Below are positions 11,422 through 19,525 of a stretch of DNA of 64,000 nucleotides, piece after piece. The stretch is taken from contig NZ_CP029189.1 of NCBI RefSeq assembly GCF_008642275.1, positions 4,252,501-4,316,500 of the forward strand. Direction: 5' to 3'. The translations under genes were made by a program, and so were the position numbers. Numbering within the stretch: the stretch's first letter is position 1; each line of letters starts with the position of its first letter. Below the pieces are notes generated by a model that saw nothing but the letters and a program-made list of their open reading frames with translations, did not search any database and was not told the origin of the DNA. The stretch comes from Streptomyces venezuelae (lineage in GTDB: Bacteria > Actinomycetota > Actinomycetes > Streptomycetales > Streptomycetaceae).

Positions 11422-12234
11422 TCAGCGGGCGTCTTCGGGGAGGAGGCGGGCCAGGGTGCGCACCGCCCGGTACTGGAGCGTCTTGATGGCGCCCTCGTTC
11501 TTCCCCATCACCCGGGCCGTCTCGGCGACCGAGAGGCCCTGCAGGAAGCGCAGGGTCACGCACTCCTGCTGCTGCGGATTGAGTTTGCGTACGGCCTCCA
11601 GCAGGGCCGCGTTGGAGAGGGACTCCAGGACGGAGTCCTCCGGGCTGCGCTCGACCTCGTTCGCGTCGAGCATCTCGCCGGTGGTGACCTCCAGCCGGAA
11701 TCGGCTGGACTTGAAGTGGTCCGCCACCAGGTTGCGGGCGATCGTCACCAGCCAGGCGCCGAAGTCGCGGCCCTGCCAGGTGAAGGTGGAGATCCGGCGC
11801 AGGGCGCGCAGGAACGTCTCGCTGGTGAGGTCCTCCGCGGTCGCCTTGCCGCCGACGCGGTAGTAGATGTACCGGTAGACCGTGTCGCTGTACTGGTCGT
11901 ACAGGCGGCCGAAGGCCTCGGCCTCGCCCGCCTGGGCGCGTTCGACCAGGTCCATCATGCGTGCCTGGTCGCTGTCCGCCGTGGGGCGGCGGTGGGTGGT
12001 CTGGGTGCCGGTGCCGGAGGCGTTCGAGCCGCCGGCGGCGCGACCTCGTCTGCCCACCGTCGCGCCCCCGTCGGTCAGGGCATAGCAAGGGCCGGCCGGG
12101 CCGAGGCCGGCAGGGACCGCGGCGGCGAAGGCGGGGGCGGCGTACGCGGTGGGGACGAAGCCGCGCAGGTGGTCGAGGACCGTTGCGCGCAGCTGAGCCA
12201 GGCCCGAGGCGTCAACCCCGACAGGTGGGTACAC
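11422..12234 (-). CDS. bldN: Developmental ECF sigma factor BldN
   Basis: 270 residues. The ECF core has region 2 (LVERAQAGEAEAFGRLYDQY ... ARNLVADHFK) and region 4 (LNPQQQECVTLRFLQGLSVA ... ALRTLARLL-type helix). It is preceded by an unusually long N-terminal extension of about 90 residues starting MYPPVGVDASGL, the pro-sequence that in S. coelicolor is removed by proteolysis to activate the sigma factor. BldN drives aerial-hypha genes including chaplin and rodlin genes. It starts at GTG 12234. The next gene is its anti-sigma factor rsbN. In Streptomyces bldN is a BldD target, but I see only half-site-like ACCCAG upstream near 12350 and no full box. Confidence 0.96.
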   Translation of the reverse strand: MYPPVGVDASGLAQLRATVLDHLRGFVPTAYAAPAFAAAVPAGLGPAGPCYALTDGGATVGRRGRAAGGSNASGTGTQTTHRRPTADSDQARMMDLVERAQAGEAEAFGRLYDQYSDTVYRYIYYRVGGKATAEDLTSETFLRALRRISTFTWQGRDFGAWLVTIARNLVADHFKSSRFRLEVTTGEMLDANEVERSPEDSVLESLSNAALLEAVRKLNPQQQECVTLRFLQGLSVAETARVMGKNEGAIKTLQYRAVRTLARLLPEDAR

Positions 12235-12560
12235 GGGACTCCCAGAGGCAGAGCTTCCATCACGTGCAGTGCGGAACCGTTCACCCGTCGTGGCGACAGA
12301 TGACCGGTGGCATGCGTCTGAGGAGAATAACGCTTCGTACAGGCAGCGCTACACCCAGTTGCTCAAATCACCGGTTCCGACACTTCTGTTGCGTGTCGAG
12401 GGCATATTCAGTCGCAGTTGGTGATCGATTCTTGATCGCTTGGATGCGCGGAATGGACGCTTCCAAGGGGTCCCGCGACCGAGTCGGGCATGCCGGAGTG
12501 CCGCGCCGGGGGCGCGGGTAGGGGTGCGCGAATGCCGTGGCCCGGGCCGTGGTGCGGGCG

Positions 12561-12586
12561 GGCCCGGGGCTTGCGGGCCCCGGGCC
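12561..12586 (-). terminator. Hairpin downstream of HAD-IB gene
   Basis: Ten-base GC-only arms (12561-12570, 12577-12586) with a six-base loop lie 9 bases after the stop of the minus-strand HAD-IB gene and upstream of bldN, separating the two transcripts. Confidence 0.65.
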
Positions 12587-12594
12587 TGGTGTTG

Positions 12595-13569
12595 TTACTT
12601 GCGGCGGCGGTGCAGGGCGATGGCCGCGGCCGCGCCGCCGGCGATCGCGCCGACGCCGGCGGCCGCCGGGACGCCGACCTTCACGGCCTTGCGGCCGGTC
12701 CGATAGTCGCGCAGCCGCCAGTCGTTGGTGCGGGCATGCTTGCGCAGTTTTGTGTCGGGATTGATCGCGTACGGGTGTCCGACCAGGGACAGCATCGGGA
12801 TGTCGTTGTGCGAATCGCTGTACGCGGCGCAGCGTTCGAGGTCCAGCCCCTCGGCGGCGGCCAGGGCGCGGACGGCCTCCGCCTTGGCGGGGCCGTGCAG
12901 GGGTTCGCCGACGAGGCGGCCGGTGTAGATCCCGTCGACGGACTCGGCGACGGTGCCCAGGGCTCCGGTCAGGCCGAGGCGGCGGGCGATGATCGTGGCC
13001 GTCTCCACGGGGGCGGCCGTGACCAGCCACACCTTCTGGCCGGCGTCGAGGTGGGCCTGGGCCAGGGCCCGGGTGCCCGGCCAGATCCGCTCGGCCATGT
13101 ACTCGTCGTAGATCTCCTCGCCGATCGACATCAGCTCGGAGACCTTGTGGCCCTTGACGATGGACAGGGCGCTGTCGCGGGCGTCCTGCATGTGCTCGGG
13201 GTCCTCGACCCCGGCGAGCCGGAACCAGGCCTGCTGCCACGCGAAGCGGGCGAGCTCGCGGCGCCGGAAGAACTCGCGCTTGTAGAGGCCGCGGCCGAAG
13301 TGGAAGATCGCGGCGCCCTGCATGACGGTGTTGTCGAGGTCGAAGAAGGCGGCGGCGAGATCGTCGCCGGCGACCGGGAAGACGGGCTCTTCCGGGGTCG
13401 GCTCCGGGCCCTCTTCGGTGCGGGCCTGCGGTTCCGTTTCTGGTTCGGTGAGCGGTGTGGCCCCGGCCAGAGCGGTCTTGCGGGCGGCCTCGGCCGAGGC
13501 CTCGCCCGCCAGCACGCTGCGTGCGGTGGCGGAGCGCCGACGAGGGGGGAGCCATCCGGGAGCGGCCAT
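12595..13569 (-). CDS. HAD-IB family phosphatase (SerB-like)
   Basis: 324 residues. A disordered Thr/Glu/Pro-rich N-terminal extension of about 75 residues leads into the HAD core: motif I AAFFDLDNTVMQG (nucleophile and acid Asp in DLDNT, near residue 95), motif II VTAAPVETA, and motif IV YSDSHNDIPML, the HAD-IB signature shared with phosphoserine phosphatase and the CicA family. The C terminus ends in a Gly/Ala helix followed by HRRRK, which could associate with the membrane. Substrate unknown. It is divergent from the glutaredoxin-like gene, with about 107 bases between starts, and lies upstream of bldN. Confidence 0.85.
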   Translation of the reverse strand: MAAPGWLPPRRRSATARSVLAGEASAEAARKTALAGATPLTEPETEPQARTEEGPEPTPEEPVFPVAGDDLAAAFFDLDNTVMQGAAIFHFGRGLYKREFFRRRELARFAWQQAWFRLAGVEDPEHMQDARDSALSIVKGHKVSELMSIGEEIYDEYMAERIWPGTRALAQAHLDAGQKVWLVTAAPVETATIIARRLGLTGALGTVAESVDGIYTGRLVGEPLHGPAKAEAVRALAAAEGLDLERCAAYSDSHNDIPMLSLVGHPYAINPDTKLRKHARTNDWRLRDYRTGRKAVKVGVPAAAGVGAIAGGAAAAIALHRRRK

Positions 13570-13676
13570 GACGCGAGCATAGCCACTGTGTTCGGGAGTT
13601 CCCGAACCGATGGGATGCGGAGGCGTGAACTCTTCGGGGCGCTGCTGTTACGTGAGGGCGCGCGAGAATGGGTGGC

Positions 13677-13955
13677 ATGAGCCCTTTGTTGCGCCGTAAG
13701 GAAAAGAAGCAGCCCGCCGAGCGGACGGTGACGCTCATCGGGAAGCCGGGGTGCCACCTGTGCGACGAGGCGGAGGAGGTGGTCGCCGCGGTGTGCGCCG
13801 AGACGGGTGCAAGGTGGGAGAAGAAGGACATCTCGCAGGACGAGGAGCTGTACCGGCTGCACTGGGAGCAGATTCCGGTCGTGCTCGTGGACGGCGAGCA
13901 GCACACCTTCTGGAGGGTGAACCCCGACCGGCTCCGGCGGGCGTTGGGGGCCTGA
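13677..13955 (+). CDS. Glutaredoxin-family protein (thioredoxin fold)
   Basis: A small protein of about 92 residues with the redox motif GKPGCHLCDEA (CxxC) near residue 25 and the cis-proline region IPVVLVDGEQ, the layout of glutaredoxin-like/DUF836 proteins. It probably handles cytoplasmic disulfides. ATG 13677 gives MSPLLRRK; an in-frame ATG at 13668 adds three residues. It lies immediately upstream of the redox sensor rex with a 273-base gap holding the Rex operator, so it is likely a separate transcript. Confidence 0.82.
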   Translation: MSPLLRRKEKKQPAERTVTLIGKPGCHLCDEAEEVVAAVCAETGARWEKKDISQDEELYRLHWEQIPVVLVDGEQHTFWRVNPDRLRRALGA

Positions 13956-14134
13956 CCCTTCTCCCGGTTACCATCATGGGCGATTTATGGGGTCTCGGGG
14001 GCGTATCTGTGAGGAGTGTGCACGGTTTTGCCCCCTTTGGGTTTTGAACGGGTTCGACGTGGTGATGGTTCCGGCTTTACGTGCCGACGTCGCGTGACCC
14101 CGGTCACTTTGGACGGACAAAGCGGACACAATCT

Positions 14135-14152
14135 TTGTGCACGCGTTCACAA
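14135..14152 (+). promoter_or_regulatory. Rex operator (ROP) of the rex-hem operon
   Basis: TTGTGCACGCGTTCACAA matches the Rex consensus TTGTGAAnnnnTTCACAA with one change. It lies 77 bases upstream of the rex start codon, where S. coelicolor Rex is known to autoregulate rex-hemACD. Rex releases this site when the NADH/NAD ratio rises. Confidence 0.92.
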
Positions 14153-14228
14153 AGGCATAGCCTGCTGTCGACGGGGCGGTCCTGGGACAAGTGGCCGCCT
14201 GCAGCCCCGCTCATCCCGCAGGAGCATC

Positions 14229-15035
14229 GTGGCAACTGGCCGAACTCACCGACCGGCGACGCGCAGCCGAGGTATTCCCGAGGCCACAGTCGCCCGGCTT
14301 CCGCTGTACTTGCGCGCTCTCACCGCGCTCTCCGAGCGATCGGTGCCCACGGTGTCCTCCGAGGAGCTCGCGGCCGCCGCCGGAGTCAACTCCGCGAAGC
14401 TGCGCAAGGACTTCTCGTACCTCGGTTCCTACGGGACCCGCGGCGTCGGCTACGACGTCGAGTACCTCGTCTACCAGATCTCCCGCGAGCTCGGCCTGAC
14501 CCAGGACTGGCCGGTCGTCATCGTCGGCATCGGTAACCTCGGCGCCGCCCTCGCCAACTACGGCGGCTTCTCCGCGCGCGGCTTCCGCGTCGCGGCCCTC
14601 ATCGACGCCGACCCGGCGATGGCCGGCAAGCCGGTCGCCGGCATGGCCGTCCAGCACACCGATGATCTGGAGAAGATCATCTCGGAGAACGGCGTCTCGA
14701 TCGGCGTGATCGCGACCCCCGCGGGCGCGGCCCAGCAGGTCAGCGAGCGGCTGATCGCCGCCGGCGTCACCTCCATCCTGAACTTCGCGCCCACCGTGCT
14801 GTCCGTGCCCGAGGGCGTGGACGTGCGCAAGGTCGACCTCTCCATCGAGCTCCAGATCCTCGCCTTCCACGAGCAGCGCAAGGCCGGTGAGGAAGCGGCC
14901 GCCGCAGCCGCCGGCAGCTCCTCCGTGGGAGGCGCCGCACCCGCCGCGGCCGTGGTGCCGCCGGCCGGGCGGACCGCCGCCGAGCAGCGCAAGGGCGGGC
15001 CCGAGGGCGACGTACCGGCGGTGATGCCGGCATGA
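14229..15035 (+). CDS. rex: Redox-sensing transcriptional repressor Rex
   Basis: 268 residues, the family length. The N-terminal winged helix-turn-helix (residues 15-80: SEELAAAAGVNSAKLRKDFS) recognises the operator, and the C-terminal Rossmann domain has the NAD(H) motif GIGNLGAALANY near residue 100. An Ala/Gly-rich C-terminal tail follows. Rex represses respiratory genes and this heme operon when NAD is plentiful, and leaves DNA on binding NADH. The GTG at 14229 has GCAGGAG upstream. Its stop overlaps the hemA start (ATGA), so rex-hemA-hemC-hemD form one translationally coupled operon. Confidence 0.97.
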   Translation: MATGRTHRPATRSRGIPEATVARLPLYLRALTALSERSVPTVSSEELAAAAGVNSAKLRKDFSYLGSYGTRGVGYDVEYLVYQISRELGLTQDWPVVIVGIGNLGAALANYGGFSARGFRVAALIDADPAMAGKPVAGMAVQHTDDLEKIISENGVSIGVIATPAGAAQQVSERLIAAGVTSILNFAPTVLSVPEGVDVRKVDLSIELQILAFHEQRKAGEEAAAAAAGSSSVGGAAPAAAVVPPAGRTAAEQRKGGPEGDVPAVMPA

Positions 15036-16714
15036 GCCTGCTCGTCGTAGGGCTGAGCCACCGCAGCGCACCCGTCAGCGTGCTGGAGCGGGCCTCCCTG
15101 TCCGCCGATGCCAAGGTGAAGCTGCTGCACGACACCCTCGCCGCCGAACCGGCGACCGAGGCGACTGTGCTGGCCACCTGCAACCGGATCGAGCTGTACG
15201 CGGACGTGGACAAGTTCCACGCCGGCGTCGCCGAGCTGTCCACGCTGCTCGCGCAGCACAGCGGCGTCGCGCTGGAGGAGCTCACCCCCTACCTGTACGT
15301 GCACTACGAGGACCGGGCGGTGCACCACCTGTTCTCGGTGGCGTGCGGCCTGGACTCGATGGTCGTCGGCGAGGGGCAGATCCTCGGCCAGATCAAGGAC
15401 GCGCTGGCGCTGGGGCAGGAGCTCCACACCGCCGGCCGGCTGATCAACGACCTGTTCCAGCAGGCACTGCGGGTCGGCAAGCGCGCGCACTCCGAGACCG
15501 GGATCGACCGGGCCGGCCAGTCGCTCGTGACCTTCGGACTGGAGCAGCTCGCCGTGCGGACCCCGGTGGCCGAGTGGGCCGCCGGCAAGCGGGCGCTGGT
15601 CATCGGCGCCGGATCGATGTCCTCGCTGGCCGCGGCGACCCTGGCGCGGGTCGGTGTCGCCGAGATCGTCGTGGCGAACCGGACCGCGGACCGGGCGGAG
15701 CGGCTTGCGGAGATTCTGGTTGCCTCGGGCACCGGGGTGTCGGCCGTGGCCGTGCCGATGGCTCGGGTGGCCGACGAGCTGACACGAGTCGACGTGGTCG
15801 TCTCGTGCACCGGCGCGACGGGGCTCGTGCTGACCGCCGACGACGTGCTCGACGCCGTGTCCTGGGGCTCCGCCCCGGATCCCGCGCCGCACACGCCGGC
15901 CGGGCCGGACGCGGCGCCGGCGGGGCTGGAACTGGCGGGGCAGGATGCCGACGTGCTCGCCCGGCTGGTTGCTGCCGCGCGGGACGGCGGGCGGCTCGCC
16001 GACGCCGGCGCGGCGCGGACGATCAGCGCAGCCGTGGAGGCCGACGGGTGCCCCGTCGGGCCCGACGGGCGCGCCGCGCTCACCGGGGTCGACGCCAACT
16101 CCCTCGAACTGCACGGCACCTGGGCCGACCAGGGCGAGGCCGCCGCCCAGCGGCAGCCCCGCCGGAGCACCCGTACACAGCCCCACGCGACCACCGTCCG
16201 GCTCGCCCTCCTCGACCTGGCCATGCCCAGGGACATCGACGCGGCCGTACACCGGATCCCGGGCGTCCGGCTCGTGGACATCGAATCGCTCGCCGAGGCG
16301 TCCGCCGACGCCCCGATGGCGGCCGACGTCGACGCCGTACGCGGGATCGTCGCCCAGGAGGTGGCGGCCTTCGGGGCGGCACAGCGGGCCGCGCACATCA
16401 CGCCCACCGTCGTCGCCCTGCGCGCCATGGCGGCCGAGGTCGTGGCCATGGAAGTGGCCCGGCTCGACGGGCGCCTGCCCGACCTCGACGAACGGCAGCG
16501 TGCCGAAGTCACCCAGACCGTGCGCCGCGTCGTGGACAAGCTCCTCCACGCGCCGACCGTGCGCGTCAAGCAGCTCGCGAGCGAACCCGGCGGCGCCGGG
16601 TACGCGGAGGCGCTGCGCGAACTCTTCGACCTCGACCCTCAGACGGTTGCTTCCGTCAGCCGGGCGGACGCGGCCGATCCGATGAACGACGACGACCCAG
16701 GACGGGCATCATGA
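15032..16714 (+). CDS. hemA: Glutamyl-tRNA reductase
   Basis: 560 residues. It reduces glutamyl-tRNA(Glu) to glutamate-1-semialdehyde with NADPH, the first step of C5 heme synthesis. The catalytic cysteine is C50 in ATCNRIELYA. The NADPH motif VIGAGSMSSLAAATL lies near residue 190, and the C-terminal dimerisation helices end near 540. Most bacterial HemA proteins are about 420-450 residues; the excess here is an Ala/Pro/Gly-rich insertion at about residues 275-385 within the NADPH domain, a feature I also expect in Streptomyces orthologues. It is coupled to rex upstream and hemC downstream by ATGA overlaps. Confidence 0.97.
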   Translation: MSLLVVGLSHRSAPVSVLERASLSADAKVKLLHDTLAAEPATEATVLATCNRIELYADVDKFHAGVAELSTLLAQHSGVALEELTPYLYVHYEDRAVHHLFSVACGLDSMVVGEGQILGQIKDALALGQELHTAGRLINDLFQQALRVGKRAHSETGIDRAGQSLVTFGLEQLAVRTPVAEWAAGKRALVIGAGSMSSLAAATLARVGVAEIVVANRTADRAERLAEILVASGTGVSAVAVPMARVADELTRVDVVVSCTGATGLVLTADDVLDAVSWGSAPDPAPHTPAGPDAAPAGLELAGQDADVLARLVAAARDGGRLADAGAARTISAAVEADGCPVGPDGRAALTGVDANSLELHGTWADQGEAAAQRQPRRSTRTQPHATTVRLALLDLAMPRDIDAAVHRIPGVRLVDIESLAEASADAPMAADVDAVRGIVAQEVAAFGAAQRAAHITPTVVALRAMAAEVVAMEVARLDGRLPDLDERQRAEVTQTVRRVVDKLLHAPTVRVKQLASEPGGAGYAEALRELFDLDPQTVASVSRADAADPMNDDDPGRAS

Positions 16715-17679
16715 ACACACGTCCCGACCAGCCGCTGCGGCTCGGTACGCGGCGGAGCAAGCTGGCCATGTCCCAGTCGGGGCACGTCGCCGACGCGGTA
16801 CGGGCCGTCACCGGCCGCGCCGTCGAGCTCGTGGAGATCACGACCTACGGCGACGTCTCGCGCGAGCACCTCTCGCAGATCGGCGGGACCGGCGTGTTCG
16901 TCACCGCCCTGCGCGACGCGCTGCTGCGCGGCGAGGTCGACTTCGCCGTGCACTCGCTGAAGGACCTGCCGACCGCCCAGCCCGACGACCTCGTGATCGC
17001 GGCCATGCCGCGCCGCGAGGACGCGCGGGACGCCCTCGTCGCCCGGGACGGCCTGACCTTCGAGCAGCTGCCCGACGGAGCCCGCATCGGCACCGGCTCG
17101 CCGCGCCGCACCGCCCAGCTCAACCACCTGGCGCTGTCGCTCGGCAAGCGGATCGAGACGGTGCCCATCCGCGGCAACGTCGACACCCGGATCGGCTTCG
17201 TCCACGACGGTGAACTCGACGCCGTCGTCCTGGCGGCCGCCGGACTGAACCGGATCGGCCGCGGTGACGAGGCGACCGACCTGCTGGCCGTCGACAGCGT
17301 CCTGCCGGCCCCCGGCCAGGGCGCCCTCGCCGTGGAGTGCCTCGCGTCCGACACGGACCTCGTCGCCGCGCTCGGCGTACTCGACGACCCGCACACCCGG
17401 GCCGCCGTGACCGCGGAGCGTTCCCTGCTCGCCGCCCTGGAGGCAGGCTGCAGCGCACCCGTGGGCGCGTTCGCCGACCTTCTGGCGGACGGGGAGATTG
17501 TCAATGAAATGCGCCTGCGCGGCGTCGTCGGAACCCTCGACGGCACGACGCTGGTGCAGCTGTCCACCACCGGTCCCGTGCCCCAGTCGTACGACGAGGC
17601 CATGGCGCTCGGCCGCGAACTCGCGGACGAGATGCTGGCCAAGGGCGCGGCCGGTCTGATGGGGGAGCGATCGCTTTGA
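16711..17679 (+). CDS. hemC: Porphobilinogen deaminase (hydroxymethylbilane synthase)
   Basis: 322 residues. It joins four porphobilinogens into hydroxymethylbilane in the cytoplasm. The N-terminal RLGTRRSKLAMSQSGHVADA and VHSLKDLPT motifs bind the substrate carboxylates (Arg, Lys, Asp). The cofactor-anchoring cysteine is in LEAGCSAPVGAF near residue 250. The start ATG overlaps the hemA stop by four bases, and its own stop overlaps the hemD start (TTGA). Confidence 0.97.
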   Translation: MNTRPDQPLRLGTRRSKLAMSQSGHVADAVRAVTGRAVELVEITTYGDVSREHLSQIGGTGVFVTALRDALLRGEVDFAVHSLKDLPTAQPDDLVIAAMPRREDARDALVARDGLTFEQLPDGARIGTGSPRRTAQLNHLALSLGKRIETVPIRGNVDTRIGFVHDGELDAVVLAAAGLNRIGRGDEATDLLAVDSVLPAPGQGALAVECLASDTDLVAALGVLDDPHTRAAVTAERSLLAALEAGCSAPVGAFADLLADGEIVNEMRLRGVVGTLDGTTLVQLSTTGPVPQSYDEAMALGRELADEMLAKGAAGLMGERSL

Positions 17680-19343
17680 ACCCCTCAATTCCGACCACCT
17701 CCGCCTATCCGGCCGTCGCCGCCCACGGACGCGTCACCTTCCTCGGTGCCGGCCCGGGCGACCCGGGTCTGCTGACGCTGCGCGCCGTCGAGGCGCTCGC
17801 CGCCGCGGACGTACTGATCGCGGAGCCCGAGGTGCTAGAGGTCGTACGGACTCATGCGCGGGCGAACGTCGACACGCCGCAGCTGACGATTGCTGATGAA
17901 GTGTCAGCGGCCGCCGGGGTCCCGGTGATCCGGGACGCGGCCAATCTTGTCATGGAGGCCGCACGCTCCGGCAGGCGGGTCGTGCGTGCCGTCACGGGCG
18001 ACCCCGGACTCGACGGCAACGCCGCCGAGGAGATGCTCGTCTGCGCCACCGCCGGCATCCCCTTCGAGGTGGTGCCCGGTGTCGCGACCGCGGTGGGCGT
18101 ACCCGCGTACGCCGGTGTCCCGCTGCGCGACAAGCAGGGCGCGGACGTCCGGTTCGTCGACGCGAAGACCGCCTCGGCGCGCTGCTGGAGCGAGGTGGGC
18201 GCCAGCGACGGCATCCTCGTCGTGTCCGCCACGCTGGAGACCGTCCCGGCGGCCGCCGCCGAGCTGGTGAGCGCAGGGCGCAAGCCCGACACCCCGCTGA
18301 CCGTGACCGTCGCCGGCACCACCACGCGGCAGCGGACCTGGTGCGCGACGCTCGGCACCATCGCCCAGGTGTTCAAGCAGGGCAAGGTGCTCCCCTCGCC
18401 CGAGGGCGCCCGGTCCGTCATAGCCGTGGTCGGTGAGCACAGCGCCGCCGCACGGCGCGAGGACCTGTCCTGGTTCGAGTCGAAGCCGCTGTTCGGCTGG
18501 CGGGTCCTCGTACCGCGCACCAAGGAGCAGGCCGCCTCGCTCTCCGACCAGCTGCGTTCCTACGGCGCGGTGCCCCACGAGGTGCCGACCATCGCCGTGG
18601 AGCCGCCGCGCACCCCGCAGCAGATGGAGCGCGCGGTGAAGGGCCTGGTGACGGGCCGCTACGAGTGGATCGCCTTCACCTCGGTCAACGCCGTGAAGGC
18701 CGTCCGCGAGAAGTTCGAGGAGTACGGGCTCGACGCGCGCGCCTTCGCGGGCATCAAGGTCGCCGCGGTGGGCGAGCAGACGGCCGCCGCGCTCGTGGAG
18801 TTCGGCGTGAAGCCGGACCTGGTGCCCAGCGGCGAACAGTCCGCCGCCGGACTCCTGGAGGACTGGCCCCCGTACGACCCGGTCTTCGACCCGATCGACC
18901 GCGTGTTCCTGCCGCGCGCCGACATCGCGACCGAGACGCTGGTCGCCGGCCTGATCGAGCTCGGGTGGGAGGTCGACGACGTCACCGCCTACCGGACGGT
19001 GCGCGCGTCGCCGCCGCCGGCGGACACGCGCGAGGCCATCAAGGGCGGCGGCTTCGACGCCGTTCTCTTCACGTCCTCGTCCACCGTCCGCAACCTGGTC
19101 GGGATCGCCGGGAAGCCGCACAACGTGACCGTCATCGCCTGTATCGGGCCGGCGACGGCCAAGACGGCGGAGGAGCACGGGCTGCGCGTGGACGTACTGT
19201 CCCCGGAGCCGTCGGTGTCGAAGCTGGCGGAGGCCCTCGCCGAGTACGGTGCGGCGCGCCGCGAGGCGGCCAAGGAGGCCGGCGAGACGGTCTTCCGGCC
19301 GAGCGAGCGACGGCCCGGAGCGCGGCGGCGTCGTACGACGTGA
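17676..19343 (+). CDS. hemD: Bifunctional uroporphyrinogen-III C-methyltransferase / uroporphyrinogen-III synthase
   Basis: 555 residues forming a fusion. Residues 1-250 are a tetrapyrrole (SUMT) methylase domain: TFLGAGPGDPGLLTLRAVEA at the N terminus and GDPGLDGNAAEEM near 110. Residues about 265-540 are the HemD synthase, with FTSVNAV near 335 and FTSSSTVRNL near 465. The synthase part cyclises hydroxymethylbilane to uroporphyrinogen III; the methylase domain, if active, would divert it to precorrin-2. The start is a TTG overlapping the hemC stop, a rare codon fitting coupled translation. It is the last gene before a perfect terminator. Confidence 0.93.
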   Translation: MNPSIPTTSAYPAVAAHGRVTFLGAGPGDPGLLTLRAVEALAAADVLIAEPEVLEVVRTHARANVDTPQLTIADEVSAAAGVPVIRDAANLVMEAARSGRRVVRAVTGDPGLDGNAAEEMLVCATAGIPFEVVPGVATAVGVPAYAGVPLRDKQGADVRFVDAKTASARCWSEVGASDGILVVSATLETVPAAAAELVSAGRKPDTPLTVTVAGTTTRQRTWCATLGTIAQVFKQGKVLPSPEGARSVIAVVGEHSAAARREDLSWFESKPLFGWRVLVPRTKEQAASLSDQLRSYGAVPHEVPTIAVEPPRTPQQMERAVKGLVTGRYEWIAFTSVNAVKAVREKFEEYGLDARAFAGIKVAAVGEQTAAALVEFGVKPDLVPSGEQSAAGLLEDWPPYDPVFDPIDRVFLPRADIATETLVAGLIELGWEVDDVTAYRTVRASPPPADTREAIKGGGFDAVLFTSSSTVRNLVGIAGKPHNVTVIACIGPATAKTAEEHGLRVDVLSPEPSVSKLAEALAEYGAARREAAKEAGETVFRPSERRPGARRRRTT

Positions 19344-19384
19344 GCGCCTTAGGCCCGGCCGGGACGCCGGCCCACGGAACGGGT

Positions 19385-19418
19385 GAGGGGCCCGGGTGCG
19401 ATCGCACCCGGGCCCCTC
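19385..19418 (+). terminator. Terminator of the rex-hemACD operon
   Basis: A perfect 34-base palindrome (17-base arms, left arm beginning GAGGGGCCCGGG) lies 41 bases after the hemD stop. It separates hemD from the inserted block that precedes hemB. Confidence 0.88.
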
Positions 19419-19525
19419 TCGCGTATCCGGGCGCAATCCCTTTGCGGTCGCGTGTCCCCGCCATGTCAAATATGGCGGACTGTCATAATCCGTCCGATTC
19501 TGTCAGTCCGGTCGGGAGGATTGTT

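Noticed and set aside
18665..19525. Upstream extension of the propeller gene frame through hemD
   Set aside because: The frame is open by chance inside hemD and crosses the terminator; a good ribosome site and signal peptide begin at 19526.
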